From the NCBI GenBank assembly GCA_947624785.1, contig CANQLV010000009.1, positions 1-64,000 of the forward strand: DNA of 64,000 nt, read 5' to 3'. Under the pieces are notes generated by a model. That model was not told the DNA's origin. It did no database searches and was given only the letters and a program-made list of their open reading frames with translations. Within the stretch, counting starts at the first letter, position 1; each line of letters begins with the position of its first letter. This DNA comes from Akkermansia muciniphila (GTDB lineage: Bacteria > Verrucomicrobiota > Verrucomicrobiia > Verrucomicrobiales > Akkermansiaceae). This document shows positions 9,416 through 18,900 of this stretch, piece after piece. The translations under genes were made by a program, and so were the position numbers.

Positions 9416-11578
9416 ATGGCCATTTTTGGTTCCTCCAATCTATCCGACTCCGGCGACCTGCTGATTTTCAACAAAGTATCTCATAAAACCCTCCTGATGT
9501 TCGAAAAGGAACTGGGCAGGGACCGCATGACGTACCTGGTGGAAGAAAGCCTCCCCCCGGATGCGGCCACCGCCGCCCATCTGGAATCCACCAAGGCGGA
9601 CGGCATCCTGTTCCAGGCCGGCGGCAGCGACCCCATCGCCCTGCGCTCCGCCATCATGGAACGCATCAACGAGGGCAGAAGGGTAGTATTCCTGCCCGGT
9701 CCCGTAGCCCACGTGAAAGGGTCCATCAGCCACATTCCCCCACGGGTGATCAAGGCCCTGGAAGCGCTCCATATTTCCCCCGTGCCGGTATGCGCGGGCT
9801 TTTACACCGGCTCCGTGCTGGACGCGGAGGCGGATACGGACGCCCAGGCGGATATCCAGGTACACATTCTCCCCAAGCTGGCTCCCGGGGCGGAAATGGC
9901 GGCGCGCCTCACCTCCGCATGGCTGGAATGCTCCGCCCAGGCCTACGCCACGCTGCCGCAGCTGCACGGCTCCCTGTCCGCTCTGCTGTTCCGCAGCCTC
10001 AAGCTTCACTCCGACTGCCGGGTGATCGACGGCATTGACGATACCACGCTGACCTACGGCCAGCTCCTGGCCATCTCCGTGGCCTTTGCCAAGCGGCTGA
10101 AAAAGATCACCACGAACCGCCGGGTGGGCATCATCCTGCCGCCCGGCAAGGGGGCGGCGATCGCCAACCTGGGCTGCCTGTTCGCCGGGAAAACGCCGGT
10201 GAATTTCAACTATTCCGCCTCGGAAGGGGCCTTTGCCAGCTCCGTGAAGCAGTCCGGCGTGGACTGGTTCATCACGGCGGACACCTTCATGCGCAAGCTC
10301 CAGAACTTCCCGTGGCCCCCCCAGCGGGACCTGATCCTCATGGAGCGGGAGATTCCGCTGCTCAAGGGTTCCGCCAAACGCTGGGGCGTGGCCATCAAAT
10401 TCCTGACGGCGGGGTTCATGATTAAAAAGCTGGGGCTGGATGCGCCCACGGGCGCGGATGAAGCCGTGCTGATGTTCACCTCCGGCTCCTCCGGAGAACC
10501 GAAAGGCGTGCCGCTGACCCACCACAACATCCTTTCCAACATCTCCCAGTGTTCCTCCCGCATCACGCTGGCGCCGCAAAGCAGGTTCCTGGGCAGCCTC
10601 CCTGTATTCCACTGCTTCGGCATCACGATCGGGCTGTGGTACCCGATGATCGGCGGGTACGACATGGTCACCTACCCCTCCCCGCTGGAGGCCAAGCGCC
10701 TGGGCGCCCTCATCAAGCAGTACGGCATCAGCCTGGTGGTCACCACTCCCACCTTCCTGCGCGGCTTCATGAAGCGCTGCGAGCCGGATACCTTCAAAAC
10801 CGTGCGCTACCTGATCGTAGGAGCGGAAAAATTGCCGGACGAGCTTTCCGCCGCCTTCCGGGAAAAATTCGGCACCATTCCGTGCGAAGGCTACGGCCTG
10901 ACGGAAGCCTCCCCGGTCTGCTCCGTCAACTTCATCGACCCGGCCCCATCCAACGCCGCCGGAGACTTCATTCCCGGCATGAAGAAGGGCTCCGTGGGCG
11001 CTCTGCTCCCCGGCATCGCCGTACGCATCACCAGCCCGCATACGGGCCGCGTGGTACCCGTGACGACCTCCGGCATGATCTGGCTGAAGGGGCCGAATAT
11101 CTTCCCCGGCTATCTGGGCGGCCCGGAAGCCGACCGCGACATTTTCGTGGACGGCTGGCTGAAAACCGGAGACATAGGCTCCGCGGACGAATTCGGCTTC
11201 CTGAAAATTGAGGGCCGCATCTCCCGCTTCTCCAAGATAGGCGGGGAAATGGTGCCCCATGAAGCCCTGGAAGCCGCTATCATGAACATCTGGAACCTGG
11301 ACCCGGCGGACGAGGAACGGCGGATAGCCGTCGTCACCATTCCGGACCCCGTGAAGGGGGAGGCCGTGGCCCTGCTCACCACCCTGGTGACGGACTACGT
11401 GCACCAGGCGCGCACCCTCATCAGGCACGGCCTGATTGACCAGGGGCTCCCCGCCCTGTGGTGCCCCAAGGAAATCATCCCCGTGGAGCACATTCCGGTG
11501 CTGCCGTCCGGCAAGCTGGACATCAAGCAATGCAGGATGCTGGCTTATGAAGCGCTGAACATCCCCTTTGAACCATAA
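9416..11578 (+). CDS. AMP-forming acyl-CoA/acyl-ACP synthetase (Aas-like)
   Basis: A 720-residue member of the adenylate-forming (ANL) superfamily that activates a carboxylic, probably fatty, acid with ATP. The P-loop-like motif A3 MFTSGSSGEPKGVPLTH is near residue 352, GYGLTEASP near 491, GWLKTGDIGS near 579 and the C-terminal PSGKLD near 697. The first about 200 residues precede the adenylation domain. They occupy the place of the acyltransferase half of Aas-type proteins but show no HX4D motif, so they look divergent or inactive. ATG 9416 is preferred over an upstream in-frame start at 9344 because homology-like sequence begins after it. xseA starts 3 bp after the stop, so the two are probably cotranscribed. 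The substrate is not readable from sequence. Confidence 0.85.
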   Translation: MAIFGSSNLSDSGDLLIFNKVSHKTLLMFEKELGRDRMTYLVEESLPPDAATAAHLESTKADGILFQAGGSDPIALRSAIMERINEGRRVVFLPGPVAHVKGSISHIPPRVIKALEALHISPVPVCAGFYTGSVLDAEADTDAQADIQVHILPKLAPGAEMAARLTSAWLECSAQAYATLPQLHGSLSALLFRSLKLHSDCRVIDGIDDTTLTYGQLLAISVAFAKRLKKITTNRRVGIILPPGKGAAIANLGCLFAGKTPVNFNYSASEGAFASSVKQSGVDWFITADTFMRKLQNFPWPPQRDLILMEREIPLLKGSAKRWGVAIKFLTAGFMIKKLGLDAPTGADEAVLMFTSGSSGEPKGVPLTHHNILSNISQCSSRITLAPQSRFLGSLPVFHCFGITIGLWYPMIGGYDMVTYPSPLEAKRLGALIKQYGISLVVTTPTFLRGFMKRCEPDTFKTVRYLIVGAEKLPDELSAAFREKFGTIPCEGYGLTEASPVCSVNFIDPAPSNAAGDFIPGMKKGSVGALLPGIAVRITSPHTGRVVPVTTSGMIWLKGPNIFPGYLGGPEADRDIFVDGWLKTGDIGSADEFGFLKIEGRISRFSKIGGEMVPHEALEAAIMNIWNLDPADEERRIAVVTIPDPVKGEAVALLTTLVTDYVHQARTLIRHGLIDQGLPALWCPKEIIPVEHIPVLPSGKLDIKQCRMLAYEALNIPFEP

Positions 11579-11581
11579 CCC

Positions 11582-12946
11582 ATGGAATTCCCGGAGGAAA
11601 CGCCCGCCGCTCCCAGGCCCATCACGGTCAAACAGCTCGTTTACCGCCTGAGGGACACGGTCAGCATTGCCGTGGGGACCCAGTGGGTGGTGGGAGAGCT
11701 CAGCAACGTCAAGCACCATACCAGCGGACACGTTTACTTCACCCTGAAGGAACAGGGCGCGGAAATCTTCTGCGCCTTCTTCAAGGCGGCGGCTTCCAAA
11801 TGCCCCGTACGGCTCCAGGAAGGGATGAAGGTCCATGTGCTGGGGAGCGCCACCGTGTATCCGGACCGGGGCCAGCTTCAACTGGTCATCAGGCAGGTGA
11901 AAGCCGCCGGCCAGGGAGACCTGCAGGCGCGCTTTCTGGAACTGAAGGAAAAACTCCAACGGGAGGGGTTGTTTGACGCGGAACGCAAAAAAGGCATCCC
12001 CGCCTTCCCCCGCGCCATCGGCATCGTCACCTCCCCCACCGGCGCCGTCATCCAGGACATACGCCACGTGCTGGAACGCCGCGCCCCGTGGGTGAAGGCC
12101 TACCTGCTGCCCGTGCGCGTCCAGGGGGCGGGTGCGGAGCATGAAATAGCCGCGGCCGTGCGCGCCTGGTCCGCCGCGCCCCTCAACGGCCTGCCGCCCG
12201 TGGACGTGCTCATTGTGGGCCGCGGGGGCGGCTCCATAGAAGACCTGTGGAACTTTAATGAGGAAACGGTGGCGCGCGCGATTTACGAATGCACCGTTCC
12301 CGTGATTTCCGCGGTGGGCCACGATACGGACTTCACCATTGCGGACTTTGTGGCGGACCTGCGCGCCCCCACCCCGACCGCGGCCGCGGAGCTGGCTACG
12401 CCGGACGGTCCGGAATGGCTCCGCAAGCTGGCCAGAATGGAACAGGCCCTTCACGCCTCCGCACGGCATTCCCTGTTGCGTTCCAAGCTGAAACTGGATG
12501 TTTACCTGCGCGGAAAACTGCTGGATGCGGATTCCCTCCTCTCCCCTTACGCCCAGCGCCTGGACGGCATGGAAGAAACCCTGCTGAATGCCGCGGCCAC
12601 GCGCATTTTTCAAAATACGCTCCATATCAACAAACTGGAACATCACTTGCAAATGCGCCATCCCACCCACCGCAACAGGGAGCGCGCGCAGCTTCTGGCC
12701 TCCCTCCAGGCCGGACTGGCCCATGCGGCCTCCGCGCGCATGGCGGATTTCTCTTCACAACTGGCTCTTATTCAAGCCCGGCTGGAAGCTCACAGCCCGG
12801 AGCAAACGCTCCGCCGCGGGTACGCCCTGGTGGAAAACCAGGATAAGCAGCTTATCCGGCAGACAAACCAGGTGCATGCAGGAGAAAAATTGAAAGTCCG
12901 TGTCTCCGACGGTTGTTTTTATGTCAGGGATGACACACCACAATAG
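11582..12946 (+). CDS. xseA: exodeoxyribonuclease VII large subunit
   Basis: 454 residues, the usual length for XseA. The protein with XseB degrades single-stranded DNA to oligonucleotides in the cytoplasm. An N-terminal OB-fold is visible (residues about 15-110, with WVVGELSNVKHHTSGHVYF). The nuclease core contains GIVTSPTGAVIQDI and VGRGGGSIEDLWNFNEE, a family hallmark, followed by HDTDFTIADFVADLRAPTPT. A helical C-terminal region ends with the typical RGYALV segment. It begins 3 bp after the synthetase gene. The small subunit XseB is not encoded next to it in this window, so it must lie elsewhere. Confidence 0.96.
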   Translation: MEFPEETPAAPRPITVKQLVYRLRDTVSIAVGTQWVVGELSNVKHHTSGHVYFTLKEQGAEIFCAFFKAAASKCPVRLQEGMKVHVLGSATVYPDRGQLQLVIRQVKAAGQGDLQARFLELKEKLQREGLFDAERKKGIPAFPRAIGIVTSPTGAVIQDIRHVLERRAPWVKAYLLPVRVQGAGAEHEIAAAVRAWSAAPLNGLPPVDVLIVGRGGGSIEDLWNFNEETVARAIYECTVPVISAVGHDTDFTIADFVADLRAPTPTAAAELATPDGPEWLRKLARMEQALHASARHSLLRSKLKLDVYLRGKLLDADSLLSPYAQRLDGMEETLLNAAATRIFQNTLHINKLEHHLQMRHPTHRNRERAQLLASLQAGLAHAASARMADFSSQLALIQARLEAHSPEQTLRRGYALVENQDKQLIRQTNQVHAGEKLKVRVSDGCFYVRDDTPQ

Positions 12947-12966
12947 GTTGTCTACAAAAGCCTAGA

Positions 12967-12983
12967 AGTGCATTTTTTGCACT
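12967..12983 (+). terminator. possible hairpin after xseA
   Basis: AGTGCA and TGCACT form a 6-bp stem around a five-T loop, starting 20 bp after the xseA stop. There is no T-run after the stem, so termination is doubtful. Confidence 0.25.
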
Positions 12984-13087
12984 CAATCTAACAAATTGTG
13001 TTTTTTCTGGATTTTACAGGAAGTGGAACCTATCCTAATAGAAGCCTGTCACTGCTCCTATTACCCGGTCCCATAACTTCTGTACAT

Positions 13088-13414
13088 ATGCCTTGTAAAA
13101 ACATCACCCGCTACACTTACGAAACGACAGCCTTTCAAGGCTATCGGTTGGCGATCTGTAAGAACAAGCGCTTATTCACTCGTTATTTCTCCGATTCTCA
13201 ATACGGGGGAGCCGATGCGGCGCTTCAGGAAGCAATGAGAGTGAGAGATAACATTTTCACACTTTTTGAACAGGGTAACCTTACGGTTAGCCAAATTTTC
13301 GCAAAATATACCGTGCGTTCTCGCCGTCAGTCAGCCGCAGACCGCCGTGAAAAAATGATCCACGGAAAAAGGGCTCTCGGCCACGTGCGGCAGAAAGCCA
13401 AAGTCCGCGGCTGA
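13088..13414 (+). CDS. small basic protein with AP2-like DNA-binding domain
   Basis: 108 residues. The stretch from about residue 8 to 55 (FQGYRLAICKNKRLFTRYFSD, then QYGGADAALQEAMRVRD; split here for length) follows the pattern of bacterial AP2/ERF-like domains: a three-strand sheet, a YF(S/K)D-xx-YGG turn, then a helix. The C-terminus is strongly basic (RSRRQSAADRREK and HVRQKAKVRG), fitting nucleic-acid binding. ATG 13088 is chosen because the upstream extension to 12998 is low-complexity and does not resemble the family. The domain call is by eye and is inference. Such proteins often occur as regulators or mobile-element relics. No partner is evident nearby. Confidence 0.6.
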   Translation: MPCKNITRYTYETTAFQGYRLAICKNKRLFTRYFSDSQYGGADAALQEAMRVRDNIFTLFEQGNLTVSQIFAKYTVRSRRQSAADRREKMIHGKRALGHVRQKAKVRG

Positions 13415-13734
13415 GGGTTCCGCGGAAGCTGTTTTCCAGCTTCGCCGGCGCCTTGAATCATACCGGAAACGTTGCATCCGGTAAAAACGGGGTACGCCTT
13501 TATTACATCAAAAAACTGTTCTCCGTCCGGAGAACGGAAACGCCGCAGCATTGTACCAAAGCGCCCCCCTTTCCGCCATGCTGCCCCCGGGAAAGCCGGG
13601 AGAGTCCCAACAAGAAGCCTCCGGAATCATGCGGCTGTGCTGACAGGCCGATGAAAGGCCTGCGCCACGCCGCCAGGACATTTCCCGGCCGTCTCTATCG
13701 CCCCCGCGGGGCAGTCTGCTGAAAAGGGCTTCAA
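13415..13734. other. 320-bp intergenic region between convergent genes
   Basis: No gene or known RNA recognised. A strong hairpin GTTCTCCGTCCGGAGAAC lies near 13520 and a second GC-rich stem near 13590, neither followed by a T-run. These may act as weak bidirectional terminators between the plus-strand AP2-like gene and the minus-strand TPR gene. Confidence 0.35.
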
Positions 13735-15327
13735 CTATCTGCGGCGGCGGCGCGAGGCAGGCTTTTCCGGTTCTTCCGCCGGGGCCTCCCCTATCTTCGC
13801 CAGCACCCTGCGGGCCTCCGTGGTCCGGTTCTGCTTGAGGCACACGCCAGCCCAGCTCCGGTGAATTTTGTTGTAAAGGTCTCCGGACTGGATGGAAGCC
13901 AGATTGTTCTGGAGTTTCGCCCTGTCTTCCGGGCTCAGCGCATCCCACTCTTCAACCAGCTTCCCATACTGGGCTTCCGATAGGGGCCACTGTTCCCTTC
14001 CGGCGCTTATCTCCGCCTGAAGATTCAGAATGACCGGCTGGAGGGCCTGGACAAACGTGGTATTCTCACGGGCAACCTTCATCGCCTGTTCCAGATACTT
14101 CACGGCCTGGTCATAATCCCGCGCTTTCAGGAAGGCGGCGGCGATGTTCACGTCCTCATAAGCCCGTTTCACCAGGGCTTCCGCCTGGCCGTACTTCTCA
14201 AGCTGGGAACGCAGGGCCGCAATGTCCTGGCTAAGGCTGGAACCGCTCAGAATGCGCGGGGCATCCACGCCCAAGGTCATGGCGGCCCCTTCCGCACGGG
14301 ACAGCAGGCGGGAGGCCTCCTTCAAATCCCCCATCTGCATCCTTACCCGCGCCAGGGCAAGCATCGTTTCCGGCGTGCAGTCCATCTCCGTTTCCGCGGC
14401 GCGGAAGCAGATCAGGGCGGCTTCCAACTGGTCGGCCATGGCTTTCAGCTCCGCTTGGGAATACTTCCGGCGCGCATTGAGCGGCATATTCAGCTCGTTC
14501 AGGATGATCCGGCCCATGTCCGGGCTGGCGGTCAGGCGGAACTTGGCGAGCAGTTCCCGGGCAATGGCGCTCCCCGTGCCGCCGGGCTGCCCCGTAGTCT
14601 TGTCCGGCAGGGTTTCCTGAAGCAGCAGAATCTTCACCATGCTCTTCACGTCCTCCGGCTTTTTCAGCATGCTCCTCATGACAGGAGAGGCGGCCTGCTT
14701 GCACAACGCGGAAAAACGCTCAAACCTGGCCTGGTCATACGCATAGTGGGCCAGCGGTTCCAGGCACGCCAGACGGATGGATACCTGGTCCTCCGGCGTA
14801 TTTTTCAAAATCACTTCATAAAGCTTCTCCGCCGTGGCGTCATGCTTGCGGCCAGCAAACTCCCGCGCCCAGTTCAGGCTGACGCCCAGCAGGCGGTTCC
14901 TGTCCTCCGCCGGCATGGTGGCGGAATCGGCCAGTTTCTTTTCCAGCAGGGCCGCCAGCATCGGTTCGGACTCCTTCAGCATGCCGCGCCTGTCCATTTC
15001 CACCGCCAGCAGCCACGCAAAGGAATCCCGCGCTTCCGGAGAATTCATCCATTCCACCTGCTTGTCCACGGAGGAAGCCATCTGCGCCAGCTCCGCGTCG
15101 GAACCGTTCCAGGAGGCCAGCATGCCCTGCAAATGGCCCATGGCCTGCGTCTGGCTGTGCACCTCGTGAATGGTCGGCTTGAACCACCCTTCAATCGTAG
15201 GCCAGTACTGGATGTAGCCGAACCAGAGCCCGCCCAGCAGCACCAGAAAGAGAACCGGCTTCCAATAAGACTTCTTCTTGCGTGAGGGGCGGTAGGGCTT
15301 GTTGGAAAAATGGCGCTCGGAACTCAT
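13735..15327 (-). CDS. membrane-anchored TPR protein
   Basis: 530 residues from ATG 15327. A basic N-terminus (RPSRKKKSYWK) is followed by one membrane segment (PVLFLVLLGGLWFGYIQYW, about residues 23-41), so the bulk should face the periplasm. The rest is helical with TPR-like repeats such as YDQAVKYLEQAMKVARENTTF and EASRLLSRAEGA. The C-terminus is a run of arginines. The start at 15327 is preferred over 15354 because the extra residues lie in the intergenic spacer. It is transcribed after a second TPR gene of the same layout, 78 bp upstream. Function unknown; probably protein-protein scaffolding in the envelope. Confidence 0.75.
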   Translation of the reverse strand: MSSERHFSNKPYRPSRKKKSYWKPVLFLVLLGGLWFGYIQYWPTIEGWFKPTIHEVHSQTQAMGHLQGMLASWNGSDAELAQMASSVDKQVEWMNSPEARDSFAWLLAVEMDRRGMLKESEPMLAALLEKKLADSATMPAEDRNRLLGVSLNWAREFAGRKHDATAEKLYEVILKNTPEDQVSIRLACLEPLAHYAYDQARFERFSALCKQAASPVMRSMLKKPEDVKSMVKILLLQETLPDKTTGQPGGTGSAIARELLAKFRLTASPDMGRIILNELNMPLNARRKYSQAELKAMADQLEAALICFRAAETEMDCTPETMLALARVRMQMGDLKEASRLLSRAEGAAMTLGVDAPRILSGSSLSQDIAALRSQLEKYGQAEALVKRAYEDVNIAAAFLKARDYDQAVKYLEQAMKVARENTTFVQALQPVILNLQAEISAGREQWPLSEAQYGKLVEEWDALSPEDRAKLQNNLASIQSGDLYNKIHRSWAGVCLKQNRTTEARRVLAKIGEAPAEEPEKPASRRRRR

Positions 15328-15405
15328 ACAGGCATTGAGCCAAAAAGGCGGCACAAATCAAGCAAAATAAACACCTCGCAACGTCTTACGAGGACCGCCC
15401 TAAGC

Positions 15406-17073
15406 CTACCGCCGGGAGGCTCTGGCGTTCCCGGACGGCCTGCGCCCGGGAGAGGCCATGCGCACGCGGGGAAAACCGGATTCCTTCCAGCAGGCATCCG
15501 CCTTCTCCTTCATTCCCAGTTCATCGTAACAGCGGCCAAGCTGCTTGTAATTCTCCGACCTCTGTTCCCCCTCCAGCATGGGGAGCACCGCCTCAAAAGT
15601 TTCCACGGCCTCCTTCCACTGCTCTCCGTCGCACAGGGCGTACGCCTTGCATAAATAGGACTGCACCAGCAGGCTTCTGCGCTCCGGCCCCTCCCCGCAT
15701 TTCAGCAGGGAATCCACCGCTCCGGCATAGGCGTGCAGGGCGCTTTCCCGGTCCCCCGCCATATCGCTGGCGAGGCCCAGGGAATAATAAACCCGGCCCA
15801 GGGACAAGACGTCCGAGGCAAAGTGGGATTCCCTCAATTGAAGGGCTTTTTGCAGGTTCTCCCTGGCCTTGTCCCCCTCCCCGGCATCCAGCCACGCTTT
15901 GCCCAGTCCTTCCCGGGACTGGGCGGAAATGACGGGAGAAGCCGCGCTGTTGGCAATGGCCTTCAGGAAATCCGCGCGGGCTTCCGGAGCGGCCTTGCGC
16001 ATGATGTTCACCCATCCCCTCTGATCGTACAGCCCGGCCCAGAACGCATGGTCCGCGGGCAGCACGCCGCGGGCGGCGCCCTCCGCCTGGTAAAGATAGG
16101 CCAGAGCTTCCTCATAATTCCCCTGCTCCGTGGAAATGCGCGCCAGCCCGCGCAGGGCGTTGAGGCAGTCATTCAACAGGTAGGAGGCGTTCTCCGAACC
16201 GGTAAGGCCCTTTAAAAACAACTCCCGCGCCTCATCCTTCCTGCCGGCTTCCAGCATGGCTTCCCCCATGCTGATGCTCGCCAGGGCCAGGTCACCGGTC
16301 GTCTTGTCCGGCTGGGGGCACAGGGCCAGGGCCTTCTTGAAATACGCGCGCGATTCCGGAATGCGTCCCGTGGCGCGCGCCAGCCGGCCCTGGGCGGCCA
16401 TAAGCCTGGACCTGACCGGGAGGGCGTCCGTCCCCAGATGGGCGGCGGCGTCCACCGCGCGCTGGAGCAGCACGTTCGCCTCCTCATTCCTGTTCAGCAT
16501 CTGGTCAATGGAACTCATGGTCTGGAGGGCCCGCACCAGCGGCTCGGCCATTCCTTCCTTCTCATACCCCTCCACGGCGGTTTTCAAATACCCGTAGGCC
16601 GGGGAATACTGGTGCTCCGCCAGAAGGGCCTTGGCCACGGCGTCCGCACGGGGAGCCCACACCCGGTAGCGCCCGGCGGCATATCCCGCGTCAATCAACT
16701 CCCTGGCCGTAGGAAGGGCGCGGTCCACGCCGTCCCGACTGATCAGCTCACGGGTAAGGCCCCAGGCCGTCTCCGTCCGCAACTCCGGATCCCTGATCCA
16801 TGCCAGGCGTTCCTCCCGGTTGTCCAGAATGCCGGCCAGGCTCTCGCGTGAAGCGAACACATCCGCCATGAAGCGGGATAAATTCTGCATGGCCTTTTCA
16901 TCGCTCTTCTGCACCACTACCGGCGGGGTGGTCAGCATCCCTTCATCATAACCGATGCGGTACGCCATGTGGTACGTCAGGAACTCCAGCAGCATCACGA
17001 GCACGCACAAGCACAGGGCAATCAGCCACTTGGTGCGCGGAGACAGGGGTTTCAAAGGAGAAGGGGCCTGCAT
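15406..17073 (-). CDS. membrane-anchored TPR protein (second of a pair)
   Basis: 555 residues. A single N-terminal membrane segment (WLIALCLCVLVMLLEFLTYH, residues about 14-33) precedes a long periplasmic helical domain with several recognisable TPR units, for example NYEEALAYLYQAEGAARG, DKARENLQKALQLRESHF and YKQLGRCYDELGMKEKADAC. It shares the anchor-plus-TPR layout with the downstream gene, and the two are probably cotranscribed. Function is not assigned. TPR arrays of this kind usually bind peptides or other proteins. The C-terminus is Arg/Ser-rich. Confidence 0.78.
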   Translation of the reverse strand: MQAPSPLKPLSPRTKWLIALCLCVLVMLLEFLTYHMAYRIGYDEGMLTTPPVVVQKSDEKAMQNLSRFMADVFASRESLAGILDNREERLAWIRDPELRTETAWGLTRELISRDGVDRALPTARELIDAGYAAGRYRVWAPRADAVAKALLAEHQYSPAYGYLKTAVEGYEKEGMAEPLVRALQTMSSIDQMLNRNEEANVLLQRAVDAAAHLGTDALPVRSRLMAAQGRLARATGRIPESRAYFKKALALCPQPDKTTGDLALASISMGEAMLEAGRKDEARELFLKGLTGSENASYLLNDCLNALRGLARISTEQGNYEEALAYLYQAEGAARGVLPADHAFWAGLYDQRGWVNIMRKAAPEARADFLKAIANSAASPVISAQSREGLGKAWLDAGEGDKARENLQKALQLRESHFASDVLSLGRVYYSLGLASDMAGDRESALHAYAGAVDSLLKCGEGPERRSLLVQSYLCKAYALCDGEQWKEAVETFEAVLPMLEGEQRSENYKQLGRCYDELGMKEKADACWKESGFPRVRMASPGRRPSGNARASRR

Positions 17074-17310
17074 AACAAGTGCATAACGTTACCGGGCGCT
17101 CCCTGAATTTCAAGCTTTTTGCATGGGGAGGGAATCTCCGCTGCCCCTGAATGCGGACAAACCAGCCGGCGGCAACCGTTTCCCCGCCAGTCCCCGGGAC
17201 CGGCCCGGGAAAGCTTTTTCCTGCCTTTTTCCCACTTTCCAGCCCTTCTCTCCGCATTCCGCCGGGCGCTTTTCTCCAGGCAACGGCGGCAGGCGCTGCG
17301 GCACTTCCCG

Positions 17311-18207
17311 TCAGCCGTTCCTGCGCTTTCGTTCGGACGCCCGGTACAACTGCCAGGCGTTCCATAAATTATGCCACAGCACGTAAAACGTGGGACCCAG
17401 CGCGGCAATGGGGCTGGCATACGTCAGCGCCAGGTAAATGGACAGCGTGGTATTCTTCTGCCCCAGGGCCTGGCTGCACTCCGCGGCACGGGTACGCCCC
17501 CCCAGCAAATGCCCCAGCCCGAAGTTGATCCCGCAGACCAGCAGGGAAACCGCGCCGATCTGTTCCAGCACGCGTTCCGAAACGCCGTCACGGGAGGAAA
17601 TATCATAAGAGGCGTTCGCCGCGATCAAAACCAGAATCACCACCCAGATGCCGAAGGTGACGTCCTTCAGCTTCCGCGGCCATGCAATGGCCCGCGGATA
17701 AAAACGCCGCGCCGCCAGGGCCAGAACCAGCGGGAGCAGCATCACCAGGGAAATATTCCGGGCCACGTTCAGGTAAATCTCAAAGCCGCCCTGCCCCACG
17801 ACCGCCGGCAGGATGAAAGGCAGCAGGGCGCAAATAATGCCGTTGAGCAGCAGGAGGGCCGTCAGCATGAACTCCACGCTGCCGCCCAGCAGCCCCATCA
17901 CTACGGGAGCCGCCGTGGCCGTGGGCATGATGCCCACGAAGAAAGCGGCCTCCGCCAGGTACCCGTCTCCGAAAACGAGGCGGCACGCGCCCCACGCGGC
18001 CAGGGCTACCAGCAGGTTGGCCCCCACCAGGAGCCAGTGCGCGCGCTCCGGCTTCATCCGTTTGAAGCGGATGCCCAGGAACGTCACAAACAGCATCACG
18101 ATCAGCATCCACTTGAACGTCCAGCCATACACGTGCAGGCCGGGCATCATGTACCCCGCAATAAAGGCCGCCACAATGGCAAACGTGCGGATGAGGGACT
18201 TGAACAT
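17311..18207 (-). CDS. bile acid:sodium symporter (BASS/SBF) family permease
   Basis: 298 residues with about nine or ten hydrophobic segments. Two features fit the BASS fold: GIMPTATAAPVVMG in the middle, resembling the crossover helix region, and GQKNTTLSIYLALTY near the C-terminus, matching the conserved Q-K-N-T segment of this family. It is an inner-membrane transporter for an organic anion or related solute; the substrate cannot be read off. It begins 26 bp after a TetR gene, so control by that repressor is likely (inference). Bacterial relatives are often generic rather than true bile-acid carriers. Confidence 0.75.
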   Translation of the reverse strand: MFKSLIRTFAIVAAFIAGYMMPGLHVYGWTFKWMLIVMLFVTFLGIRFKRMKPERAHWLLVGANLLVALAAWGACRLVFGDGYLAEAAFFVGIMPTATAAPVVMGLLGGSVEFMLTALLLLNGIICALLPFILPAVVGQGGFEIYLNVARNISLVMLLPLVLALAARRFYPRAIAWPRKLKDVTFGIWVVILVLIAANASYDISSRDGVSERVLEQIGAVSLLVCGINFGLGHLLGGRTRAAECSQALGQKNTTLSIYLALTYASPIAALGPTFYVLWHNLWNAWQLYRASERKRRNG

Positions 18208-18232
18208 GTGGAATATTTTGGCAGTGAAAAAG

Positions 18233-18877
18233 TTATGCTGGTTTTCCGCACAAATGGATCAGGCCGTCAACCTGGCGGACAATCAGCTCAAACAAATCCT
18301 GCACGCTGCCCTTGGGAACCCGGTTATTCTCCATCAGCTCCATAATCATCCGCAAACGGGTCAGCAGGCCGATCATGATGCTTTCAATAGCCAGTACCGT
18401 CCAGAAAATCTGGTACGTGGAAGCGCCCGGAAACATGGTGCGGATGCAGTCATGCAGCCGCCGGCGGATGGGGGAATACACCTCCTTGACATACTCCACC
18501 GCTATCTCCGGCGTCTGCACGTGGCAGATGGCCAGCAGACGCAGGTAATGGGGGAAATTGCCCAGGTCTTCCAGGTTCACATGCAGGAGGCCGTGGAAGG
18601 AGGGATAAACGTAGGCATGGGCCAGCGCCCATACCGTGCCTTTCTCCATGGCCTCATCCATCATGGAAATCCGGAAATCCCGCGCCTGCGGCGCGTACTT
18701 CATCATAACCGCCTTCCAAAGCCCCTCCTTCCCGCCAAAATAATAATTGGCCGAGGCGATGTTGACGGACGCCTGCTGGGAAATCATGCGCATGGAAGTG
18801 CCCGTATAGCCATGCTCGGCAAACAGGCACTCCGCCGCGTCCAGCAATCGTTCCTTGGTTCCTTGCTGTCGTTTCAT
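18233..18877 (-). CDS. TetR-family transcriptional regulator
   Basis: 214 residues from ATG 18877. The N-terminal HTH is typical: RLLDAAECLFAEHGYTGTSM, then ISQQASVNIASANYYFGGKE. The C-terminal ligand domain is about 150 residues and mentions no known effector. A GTG start at 18904 overlapping the hisD stop is possible, but the residues it adds are not family-like. It sits between hisD (upstream) and the BASS transporter (downstream), all on one strand. It most likely controls the transporter and itself. Confidence 0.87.
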   Translation of the reverse strand: MKRQQGTKERLLDAAECLFAEHGYTGTSMRMISQQASVNIASANYYFGGKEGLWKAVMMKYAPQARDFRISMMDEAMEKGTVWALAHAYVYPSFHGLLHVNLEDLGNFPHYLRLLAICHVQTPEIAVEYVKEVYSPIRRRLHDCIRTMFPGASTYQIFWTVLAIESIMIGLLTRLRMIMELMENNRVPKGSVQDLFELIVRQVDGLIHLCGKPA

Positions 18878-18900
18878 GGGGTGTGAGGGGAAGTTAGGAA

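Noticed and set aside
9440-12724. 1094-codon minus-strand frame
   Set aside because: Antisense shadow of the acyl-activating gene and xseA, both with clear motifs on the plus strand.
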